DNA of 64,000 nt from Plotosus lineatus (lineage: Eukaryota; Chordata; Actinopteri; Siluriformes; Plotosidae), in the NCBI GenBank assembly GCA_024760905.1, contig CM045735.1, positions 31,224,249-31,288,248 of the forward strand, read 5' to 3'. Positions 61,401-64,000 of this stretch are shown here, in pieces (position 1 is the first letter of the stretch; each line of letters starts with the position of its first letter). Both the position numbers and the translations under genes were made by a program. The notes under the pieces are model-generated. The model was not told where the DNA came from. It saw nothing but the letters and a program-made list of their open reading frames with translations, and did no database searches.

Positions 61401-62700
61401 TGCTTGCTACCTCTCACTTCACGCATCTACATGTTGCTACAAAGGTGAAGGCACTCATTCTTTTTCTTCATGTCCACCTGTCAGTCATGTTTACATAAAA
61501 TGAAATATGTACAGTGTATGTAGTTTCAATATGTTGAACATTTTTATTGATTGTTCTGCAGGCTGACGTCAATCATAAACCCACCGGTGGACGTCATTGC
61601 TTCCTGTGTCAACTGCCTCATTGTGCTTGCCACACGGCAACCTGGAAAGGTGGGTGGAGCCTAAAAGCTATTCTGATCTTGATCAAATTGATGTTCTTTT
61701 GTAATAGTTCTGTATTTGGTAGGTTTGGTCCAGTCTGCAGCACACTGGCTTCCTGCCCTTTGCATCCACCCCTCTAACCAACATGGCACAAACCATCAGG
61801 TGACCATCAGCTCTGTACAGTTATAAAAGTTACTTTAAAGCTCACTCAATCATTGGTATACAAATGAAATTATATAGGGATGAACCCGCAGTCTGTGCTC
61901 ATCATGAAAGTCGTTTCTCATGTTATATCTGTGTGCCAGCGCTGAAGGTATGAAGGCAGGTAACTACGGTAACCTGCTGGTGGTGATCGAGCAGCCACGA
62001 GGAGAGTATGCAGTGACTATTGCTTTTCTGAGACTGGTGACAACACTCATCAAGGTAGCACATTCGAGAAAATTCTGGCTTGGATTTACACCCAGGCTTT
62101 GTGATTTTTTTTTTTTTTTTTTTTTTAATAGAACATATCTGTATGATAAAGAAATGATGCCAGGAGTGGTATAACATGCACAGGAAAGGGCTGTCTGCTC
62201 TTTGTGCGTATGAGCTCTATGCTCTATCTCTTTAAGTGATGGGGAAGAAAGTGCATGCCATGTCTTCCTCACTAAGGCTTGGTCAGTTCACTCTCATTTG
62301 CAAAGGGGATTATTTTCCACAAACATGCCTTGAAATGTTTTATTCTTCGTTTGTGAAAATTAAGTGTTTTTAATTTTGGTTAAAAAAATTCATAGTTGTG
62401 TTTATTCTTCTGGAACATTTAGAAGTAAGGTTTTCTTTCTTTATAGTTATAAACAGCTATAAACAGTCATTGTTTTGTCTTTAGCAGTCTTTCGTCTTGT
62501 ATGTCCAGGTTAATAAAAATGCATTTATGACACGAAGAGTGTGTGTGTGTGTGTGTGTGTGTGTTGCGCTAATTTATAGGGTCAGGTGGGCAGTACTCAG
62601 AGTCGTGGACTGATTCCCTGCGTGCTTCTGGTCCTGAAGGAAATGCTGCCTACCTACCACAAATGGCGGTATAACACACATGGTGTCCGGGAGAAGATTG
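35014..62700 (+). CDS. nup188: nup188 gene model, coding exons 1-20 (partial)
   Basis: Twenty coding exons sum to 2194 nt (731 codons plus one base), all with GT/AG sites and unbroken phase: 35014-35039, 40222-40276, 44473-44546, 44923-45007, 45136-45261, 46632-46724, 51955-52074, 52795-53006, 53227-53341, 56295-56495, 56636-56725, 58615-58680, 58779-58898, 59975-60101, 60359-60514, 61318-61444, 61562-61649, 61723-61799, 61940-62054, 62580-62700. The product is nucleoporin 188, a large alpha-solenoid scaffold of the nuclear pore inner ring that works with Nup93. Human NUP188 is about 1749 residues, so the window has roughly the N-terminal two-fifths. The region of exon 15 ([20 protein letters not shown]) probably corresponds to the SH3-like insertion described for Nup188. 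The gene runs off the right edge. Confidence 0.96.
35560..35860. other. Cluster of (C)GTACGG motifs in nup188 intron 1
   Basis: Within about 280 bp GTACGG occurs seven times (for example ACCGTACGGGAT, TTCGTACGGCAA, CCCGTACGGCGCCGT, ATCGTACGGCACC, AGTACGGTTAAC). Several are inside the palindrome CGTACG. This is unlike the AT-rich, CpG-poor surroundings. It may be the subterminal region of a DNA transposon. Confidence 0.5.
36214..36560 (+). mobile_element. SINE-A copy (tail type 2)
   Basis: Head GGGCAGTGGTGGCCTGGTGG, B-box-like GATTCGAGTCC, 3' end GATTCGCTGTGGCAACCCC. Flanked by near-identical ACGAATAGCAAAACCT and ACGAATAGAAAAACCT. Confidence 0.9.
37685..38015 (-). mobile_element. Repeat E copy
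   Basis: Reverse copy in nup188 intron 1: CTTCCTCCTACTAGGGCTTA, CAGAGTACATCCTGAACAG, AGCCAGTTAGCCTAATGTG and the reversed head CTATGCCACTGTGCCGCCAT. Confidence 0.75.
38306..39429 (-). mobile_element. Tc1-like transposon, decayed, both ends present
   Basis: A minus-strand element of 1124 bp between TA dinucleotides (38304-38305, 39430-39431). Short inverted ends GTTCAAAAATAGCAGTGTC and GTTCAAAATAATATCAGTC. Transposase parts on the minus strand: [20 protein letters not shown] (helix-turn-helix side, about 39095), then [20 protein letters not shown] and the N-terminal side of the catalytic core (about 38560-38620). The central part and several catalytic segments are missing or out of frame. Confidence 0.85.
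39642..39980 (+). mobile_element. SINE-A copy (tail type 2)
   Basis: GGCAGTGGTGGCCTGGTGG, B-box-like GGTTCGAGTCC, AAGGGCATCCAATGTGAAAA and 3' end ATTCGCTGTGGTGACTACTG. Confidence 0.88.
40222..40276 (+). CDS. nup188: nup188 coding exon 2
   Basis: 55 nt, completes R9, then [18 protein letters not shown] (to residue 27). Human has [16 protein letters not shown]; the last residues differ. Acceptor TTGTATTTCAG, donor GTTTGT; phase 0 at its end. Confidence 0.93.
40335..41202 (-). mobile_element. DNA transposon remnant with GTTGGAAC-type end (Kolobok-like?)
   Basis: The end GCGAATTCTGGAAAAGTTGG resembles the terminus at 50425-51371. Inside, TCTGGACTGCAGGCAGGCAC, AGCACCCGGACTCTTTACCA and TTTAGCCCGGAGACGTCCGT are phrases I know from a widespread fish DNA transposon read on the reverse strand. 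No intact frame. The family name is uncertain. A Tc1-like element interrupts it at 41203. Confidence 0.6.
41203..42675 (+). mobile_element. Tc1-like transposon, right end truncated
   Basis: The left end CTGGTCCTTCTCAAAAAAGT follows a TA (41201-41202). The left arm (TTAGATTCATTGCACACCAA, TCTTTTATTGTTTTAATCC) is matched in reverse at 42600-42675, giving inverted repeats about 200 bp long. The right arm stops at ATGAATCTAAAATG, where a Tigger-like end begins, so the outer right end is lost. Confidence 0.92.
41532..42483 (+). pseudogene. Tc1-like transposase, internal deletion
   Basis: The N-terminal frame 41532-41924 has the paired-like helix-turn-helix ([18 protein letters not shown]). A second frame, to 42483, has the catalytic triad regions: [21 protein letters not shown] and [13 protein letters not shown] (DD34E type), ending GFQTKY. 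Roughly 20 codons that normally separate CRIP.KPLL from WTVAQW are missing and the frame shifts there, so no functional transposase is expected. Confidence 0.92.
42679..43030 (+). mobile_element. Tigger-like (TcMar) element end
   Basis: Begins CAGTAGGCCCTCGACATTCG. Its next 330 bp (GTACCCGGAAGTAAAACCCC, ATTCTATCAGTCTTACTCAT) match, in reverse, the right end of the element at 54319-55944. Only one end is seen before other repeats take over. Confidence 0.8.
43150..43908. mobile_element. Foldback element with about 115-bp inverted arms
   Basis: Left arm 43150-43265 (GACGTCGCCTAGAGGGCAAC, GTTTGTTCATGTTTTCCACT, GACCGGTCGACCCTACTACA) is matched in reverse by 43760-43905 (TGTAGTAGAGTCGACCGGTC, AACATGAACAAAC, TCGCCCTCTGGGCAGCGCC). 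The interior has a tandem TATGCTCACATGGGAGC (43316-43365) and a LINE endonuclease remnant. I know no family with these arms. Confidence 0.65.
43450..43640 (+). pseudogene. LINE endonuclease N-terminal remnant
   Basis: [17 protein letters not shown] with RDLQDC, then [17 protein letters not shown] after a frame change, matches the N-terminal endonuclease start (N-x-x-S-L-x-N-K...ETWL) of L2/Rex1-type fish LINEs. It sits between the inverted arms of the foldback element. Confidence 0.6.
43925..44325 (+). mobile_element. SINE-A (tail type 1) fragment split by an HE1-like SINE
   Basis: SINE-A pieces are at 43925-43960 (AAAGAACCATTGCTGACTTTC) and 44176-44325 (GTTGCATAGCTGTCAGCATG, CCTAATTAGGATTAATCAG, ATGAATGAATG). 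Between them lies an HE1/V-SINE-like copy (TTGGGCCCTTGAACGAGGCC, TCAATTGCTCAGTTGTAT, TAAGTCGCTCTGTATAAG). AAGAGTAG occurs on both sides of the insert, fitting an 8-bp or longer target duplication. Confidence 0.78.
44396..44423. repeat. Poly(T) tract
   Basis: A T run about 50 bp before the nup188 coding exon 3 acceptor. Confidence 0.9.
44473..44546 (+). CDS. nup188: nup188 coding exon 3
   Basis: 74 nt, residues 28-51 plus two bases: [20 protein letters not shown] then YKPP. Human reads SQIEAELNKHWRRLLEGLSYYKPP. Acceptor CCATGACAG, donor GTAAAG. Confidence 0.95.
44923..45007 (+). CDS. nup188: nup188 coding exon 4
   Basis: 85 nt, to residue 80: [12 protein letters not shown] then [12 protein letters not shown]. 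Acceptor TTTATGTGCAG, donor GTAAAC. Confidence 0.95.
45136..45261 (+). CDS. nup188: nup188 coding exon 5
   Basis: 126 nt, residues 81-122: [20 protein letters not shown] and [11 protein letters not shown], nearly identical to human. Acceptor TGTGTCTCAG, donor GTCACA. The frame stays open into the following minisatellite by chance. Confidence 0.97.
45345..46340. repeat. CACGTG-bearing minisatellite, nup188 intron 5
   Basis: About 1 kb of tandem units of roughly 29-33 bp, of the form CTGTCTGGGTTTTCCTGTCC then ACGTGCCCC. Variants replace GGGTTTTCC with GTCGTCTTCC and differ in C-run length. About 25 units contain the perfect palindrome CACGTG. Strand asymmetry (C/T-rich top strand) gives very long open frames on both strands that are artefacts of the repeat. 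Confidence 0.95.
46632..46724 (+). CDS. nup188: nup188 coding exon 6
   Basis: 93 nt, residues 123-153: [20 protein letters not shown] and [11 protein letters not shown]. Acceptor GTGTTCTTCAG, donor GTAAAG; phase 0. Confidence 0.97.
46895..47245 (-). mobile_element. Repeat E copy
   Basis: Reverse copy: GAACTGCTTAACCCTAATTA, GGTACACTCTTGACAGCTTG, GAAACCGGAGTACCTGGAGG and the reversed head GGATGTGCTAACCACCATGC. A short CA run lies inside (47052-47068). Confidence 0.8.
47459..50363 (+). mobile_element. RTE-like LINE, 5'-truncated, split by a Harbinger element
   Basis: A plus-strand LINE in nup188 intron 6. The first block 47459-48439 carries reverse transcriptase: [59 protein letters not shown], then after a frame change [20 protein letters not shown] and the catalytic-type [11 protein letters not shown]. 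The second block 49794-50363 has ...[27 protein letters not shown] and [14 protein letters not shown]. The 3' end is CGACCCCTGAAGGGAACAGC. The endonuclease is absent. Frameshifts at about 47985 and 48300 disable it. Confidence 0.88.
48437..49793 (-). mobile_element. PIF-Harbinger-type element, internally deleted
   Basis: A 1351-bp element (48440-49790) inserted in the LINE with 3-bp duplications TTA (48437-48439, 49791-49793). Inverted ends share GGTCACACAGCATT. Removing it restores LINE continuity exactly (GATTTTAAGTACTTA to GGCTCAACAATCC). On the minus strand near 49050-49170, [13 protein letters not shown] and [19 protein letters not shown] resemble the N-terminal part of fish Harbinger transposases; the catalytic part is gone. 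ACGTG/CACGT motifs are dense near both ends. (GA)n lies at 48972-49003. Confidence 0.85.
50425..51371. mobile_element. DNA transposon with TTCCAAAAAAGT-type inverted repeats (Kolobok-like?)
   Basis: The left end CGAATTCCAAAAAAGTCGGG continues ACACTATACAAATTGTGAAT, and the right end repeats the same in reverse (ATTCACAATTTGTATAGTGT, CAACTTATTTGGAATTCGG). Arms exceed 80 bp. The interior has [19 protein letters not shown] on the plus strand, which is chance translation of a conserved transposon segment. It is non-autonomous as it stands. Superfamily name is uncertain. Confidence 0.8.
51394..51856. mobile_element. Short Tc1/mariner-derived element
   Basis: Ends CACTGCATGGCCAAAACAAG and the inverted CTTGGCTGGGCCATG-type right end. 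A plus-strand remnant [20 protein letters not shown] corresponds to the D-L-N-P-x-E region of a Tc1-like transposase. The rest is deleted. Confidence 0.75.
51955..52074 (+). CDS. nup188: nup188 coding exon 7
   Basis: 120 nt, residues 154-193: [20 protein letters not shown] and [12 protein letters not shown]. Acceptor ACCTGTTCAG, donor GTGAAT. Confidence 0.97.
52795..53006 (+). CDS. nup188: nup188 coding exon 8
   Basis: 212 nt, residues 194-263 plus two bases: [54 protein letters not shown]. Acceptor CACTATAG, donor GTTAGG. Confidence 0.97.
53227..53341 (+). CDS. nup188: nup188 coding exon 9
   Basis: 115 nt, completes G264 and runs to residue 302: [20 protein letters not shown] then [17 protein letters not shown]. 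Acceptor CTACTTTAG, donor GTAATA. The last residues are less conserved than the rest. Confidence 0.93.
53575..53905 (+). mobile_element. SINE-C copy, head missing
   Basis: Shares with 59220-59640 the ordered phrases GCTAATTGGCCAAG, CGCCAATCATGGG, GAGCTCATT.GTACGAGG-like, GTGTTAGAC and GGTGTGTGTGCATGCTTTC, ending AATTAGGGAG. SINE-D begins directly after it. Confidence 0.8.
53908..54215 (+). mobile_element. SINE-D copy
   Basis: Forward copy: head TGGTGTAGTGGTTAGAGTGT, TGGGCTCATGATCGGGAGG, B-box-like GAGTTCAAATCCC, AAAATATATTGGGAAGGTAA and GATGAGCCGCTAGGCTCGG near the 3' end. The closest sister is 29639-29958. Confidence 0.9.
54865..55168 (+). mobile_element. RTE-tailed SINE inside the Tigger-like element
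   Basis: GGTTGCGACAGGAAGGGCAT, GGGTTAATGACGACCGCCAT, GGAAATTGGACTACTGTTGG, then GATGTGGTGAAGGAAGACAT and TGCTGTGGCGTCCCCTGAAA. The last 120 bp are the RTE-like LINE 3' end. Confidence 0.8.
55440..55640. repeat. (TG)n and (TA)n microsatellites
   Basis: TG run 55440-55488; TA runs 55552-55580 and 55600-55637, with a short CACACA between the latter two. Confidence 0.95.
55947..56190 (+). mobile_element. tRNA-derived SINE next to the Tigger-like end
   Basis: A tRNA-like head with A-box-like TTAGCTCAGTTGG and B-box-like GAGTTCGAATCT, then an unrelated body and a 3' end AAGAGCGCTTTGAGCATAAT and AGCACTATATAAAT with (ACAAT)n-like tail. The end is typical of a widespread fish SINE group. The head does not fold into a full tRNA cloverleaf by eye, so it is not called a tRNA gene. 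Confidence 0.75.
56295..56495 (+). CDS. nup188: nup188 coding exon 10
   Basis: 201 nt, residues 303-369: [35 protein letters not shown] and [16 protein letters not shown]. Acceptor CTATGTAG, donor GTAGGA. Confidence 0.97.
56636..56725 (+). CDS. nup188: nup188 coding exon 11
   Basis: 90 nt, residues 370-399: [20 protein letters not shown] and LGSQQ. Acceptor TCCTCTAG, donor GTATGG. Confidence 0.96.
57393..57734 (-). mobile_element. SINE-A copy (tail type 2), 12-bp TSD
   Basis: Reverse copy in nup188 intron 11: tail CCTTTCGGCTTTTTCCCTTT, TTTTTACGTCGGATGCCCTT, reversed B box GGACTCGAACCCCC and head CTAGACCACCACTGCCC. Perfect duplications TCAAATAAAAAT at 57381-57392 and 57735-57746. Confidence 0.93.
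58200..58540 (-). mobile_element. Repeat E copy with (AC)n
   Basis: Reverse copy: GTGGTACACCCTGAACAGCC, ACACCTAAGGGCAAGATGG, AATTAGCCTAATATGGATGT and the reversed head GTGAGGCAGACCTGCTTACC. An AC run (58413-58450) lies inside. Confidence 0.8.
58615..58680 (+). CDS. nup188: nup188 coding exon 12
   Basis: 66 nt, residues 400-421: [20 protein letters not shown] then ES. Acceptor CTTTCTTTCCAG, donor GTGAGT. Confidence 0.96.
58779..58898 (+). CDS. nup188: nup188 coding exon 13
   Basis: 120 nt, residues 422-461: [20 protein letters not shown] and SDKSTAKR. Acceptor GATCTGTAG, donor GTATGT. Confidence 0.96.
59220..59640 (+). mobile_element. SINE-C copy with head
   Basis: A tRNA-like head TGATGCATTGACAAGGTGCG then GGAGACTGTAGGTTTGAATTT, and a body GGAGCTAATTGGTCAAGCTC, CGCCAGCCAATCATGGGCG, GTGTTAGACCACTCGC, ending ACTAAATTAGGGAGAA. 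Other copies: 53575-53905 (+) and 62880-63135 (-). Confidence 0.8.
59975..60101 (+). CDS. nup188: nup188 coding exon 14
   Basis: 127 nt, residues 462-503 plus one base: [20 protein letters not shown] and [14 protein letters not shown]. Acceptor CTTTCTCAG, donor GTCAGT. Confidence 0.97.
60359..60514 (+). CDS. nup188: nup188 coding exon 15
   Basis: 156 nt, residues 504-555 plus one base: [40 protein letters not shown] and LLHVVSTA. Acceptor TCTCTCACAG, donor GTGAAT. Probable SH3-like part of Nup188 (inference from the known fold). Confidence 0.97.
60935..61275 (-). mobile_element. Repeat E copy
   Basis: Reverse copy ending 43 bp before nup188 coding exon 16: CCGCTTAGTCCTAATTAGGG, GAGGTACACCCTGGACAGCT, CGGAGTACCTGGAGGAAACC and the reversed head GCAGATGTGCTAACCACTAT. 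Confidence 0.82.
61318..61444 (+). CDS. nup188: nup188 coding exon 16
   Basis: 127 nt, residues 556-597 plus two bases: [20 protein letters not shown] and [15 protein letters not shown]. Acceptor ATGTTCATAG, donor GTGAAG. Confidence 0.97.
61562..61649 (+). CDS. nup188: nup188 coding exon 17
   Basis: 88 nt, to residue 627: [20 protein letters not shown] then VLATRQPGK. Acceptor TTCTGCAG, donor GTGGGT. Confidence 0.96.
61723..61799 (+). CDS. nup188: nup188 coding exon 18
   Basis: 77 nt, residues 628-652 plus two bases: [20 protein letters not shown] then MAQTI. Acceptor ATTTGGTAG, donor GTGACC. Confidence 0.95.
61940..62054 (+). CDS. nup188: nup188 coding exon 19
   Basis: 115 nt, to residue 691: [20 protein letters not shown] and [18 protein letters not shown]. 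Acceptor TGTGTGCCAG, donor GTAGCA. Confidence 0.97.
62538..62564 (+). repeat. (TG)n microsatellite next to a 3' splice site
   Basis: Thirteen TG units end about 15 nt before the nup188 coding exon 20 acceptor AG (62578-62579). Confidence 0.95.
62580..62700 (+). CDS. nup188: nup188 coding exon 20 (last in window)
   Basis: 121 nt, residues 692-731 plus one base: [40 protein letters not shown]. Acceptor GCTAATTTATAG, donor GTGAGA. The next conserved segment of the protein is not found in the remaining 1300 bp. Confidence 0.97.
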
Positions 62701-62879
62701 GTGAGACATAGACATCTATATCAACAAACACACCCTTATTCTGATTTTAGCCTTTGCTCTATCCTCCACATTTATTTTGGTGGCATAAAAATTATTTACT
62801 GCATTGAATTTGGTGCACATGTGGATTGTAGTTCATCTCACGAGCCGCTAAAAACACTTTTTTTTTTTTAACAATATTT

Positions 62880-63135
62880 TCATTCTTTAGATTTATTACC
62901 CTTTTTTCCCTTCTGAATTTGGTTGTTATCCAATCCCTTCCCTATCACATGACCACAGCCAATCAGGGCGGAGCAAAAGCATGCACATGCCAACTCTGTG
63001 TCATGCAATGCTAGCCAGGGAAGTGAGCCTATGCCTTCCCTCCCTCCTGTGAAAGCTCTTTCCTGGCCACGGATGTCTCTGGCATTAAACCAGATTCAAA
63101 CTTGCAGTCTCCTTGTCGATGCGCCACTCGGAGAC
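62880..63135 (-). mobile_element. SINE-C copy
   Basis: Reverse copy in nup188 intron 20: CACAGCCAATCAGGGCGGAG, AAAGCATGCACATGCCAAC and the reversed head CCAGATTCAAACTTGCAGTC, TCCTTGTCGATGCGCCACTC. Confidence 0.72.
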
Positions 63136-63490
63136 AGTTTTCAAGCAATGTGTGTTTGGTTGATTATTTATCTGTTTATTTAATTGGATGACCTTTTGTT
63201 TAGAGTTCTGAATTATCTCACGATCTTTAAATGTACTGTATACATGTTCCTGCTAAAAATAAGTGAGTAAAGCTTTGTGGGTGGTAGCATCCCTCTCTGT
63301 GACATCACAGATTATTCAGTGCCGGTGACAATTTGGCGTTATTAGCATTGTACAATGGTGTCTTGATAAACTTATTTAAAATTTTTGTATGTTTCATGAA
63401 AGTGCAAGGTAACTGCACTTCATAATTGCCTTTTTAAAAATTTTATATTGACATACTTTCTTCATTAATTGAATGTTTTAGTTCATAATA

Positions 63491-64000
63491 CAGGGATTCT
63501 TCGCTACTTCGCGCCTCAATTAATGTGGCTTCAGTGCATCGCGGAATTAAAAAAAAAAAAAAATATTCATTGAATTAAAAAAATAAGGAAATTAGGGAAG
63601 AATAGGGGAAAAGGTTAAAGAAAATGCCACAAAAACAAGGCTAATTATGCAAAAAAACTTAAACCAACAAAAAACAATCCAAAAACTTCTATCAAAACCA
63701 TCAGCTGTACGAGGTTGAAAGTGAAATGAAATTGTACAACAAATAGAAATGGAATAAAATCTATAGAAAGATATATCATAAATATAAGTATTAAATATGA
63801 TTAAACATTATCCTGAGGTACACTTAATACTGGGCTCCAGCAGAGGGGTGTGGCTGACACGGAGGTCTGGGAAAAGAAGCAGAATGATGCATTTCTGAAC
63901 TCCAAAAACTTTCAAAGAAGAAACAAATTGACTCCAGTATTATAATGAACTGGATAGGAGTCAAACTTTCTGTAAATCTGATCAGATCCGCTGTGCTGTG
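63491..64000 (+). mobile_element. Candidate TcMar/Tigger-like element, left end
   Basis: A TA (63489-63490) is followed by CAGGGATTCTTCGCTACTTC and GCATCGCGGAATTAAAAAAA, resembling the TcMar ends that read CAGT..TTCGC. It would extend past the window; no right end can be tested. Confidence 0.45.

Overview
The window is vertebrate nuclear DNA, almost certainly from a ray-finned (teleost) fish. Three conserved protein genes are recognisable with GT/AG splice sites and open reading phase throughout. They lie in the order phyhd1 (+), dolk (-), nup188 (+), which is the order I know from the mammalian PHYHD1-DOLK-NUP188 block. The rest is introns and intergenic DNA packed with fish-type repeats: a Rex3-like LINE, an RTE-like LINE, Tc1/mariner elements, hAT, PIF-Harbinger, Tigger-like DNA transposons and several tRNA-derived SINE families. 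A few SINE types hint at an ostariophysan fish, but the species cannot be fixed from sequence alone.

Layout. 1-4551: intergenic or 5' untranslated territory with a Tc1 end, SINEs and microsatellites; no protein gene seen. 4552-20676: phyhd1, eleven coding exons that sum to 876 nt (291 residues plus stop), with every splice phase consistent. Its introns carry a Rex3-like LINE with a hairpin hAT MITE inside it, and a 2.5-kb nearly complete hAT transposon with an 8-bp target duplication. 20677-27483: 3' region and convergent intergenic space, repeats only. 27484-29058 (-): dolk, one uninterrupted 524-residue reading frame. 29059-35013: the divergent dolk/nup188 interval; the DNA just before the nup188 start holds ETS-, CRE- and E-box-like sites. 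35014-62700: the first 20 coding exons of nup188 (731 complete codons, roughly the first two-fifths of the protein); the gene continues beyond the window.

Function. phyhd1 encodes a non-haem Fe(II)/2-oxoglutarate dioxygenase. dolk encodes the ER CTP-dependent dolichol kinase that makes dolichyl phosphate for glycosylation. nup188 encodes a large scaffold nucleoporin of the inner ring. They share a conserved neighbourhood, not a pathway.

No wholly new system was found. The points most worth a second look are two exons whose 3' splice sites follow long UG repeats instead of a pyrimidine tract, a SINE family with one head and two different LINE-like tails, a minisatellite in nup188 intron 5 that repeats CACGTG about 25 times, a Harbinger-type element rich in CACGT motifs, a nearly intact hAT, and a foldback element in nup188 intron 2 that holds a LINE endonuclease fragment.
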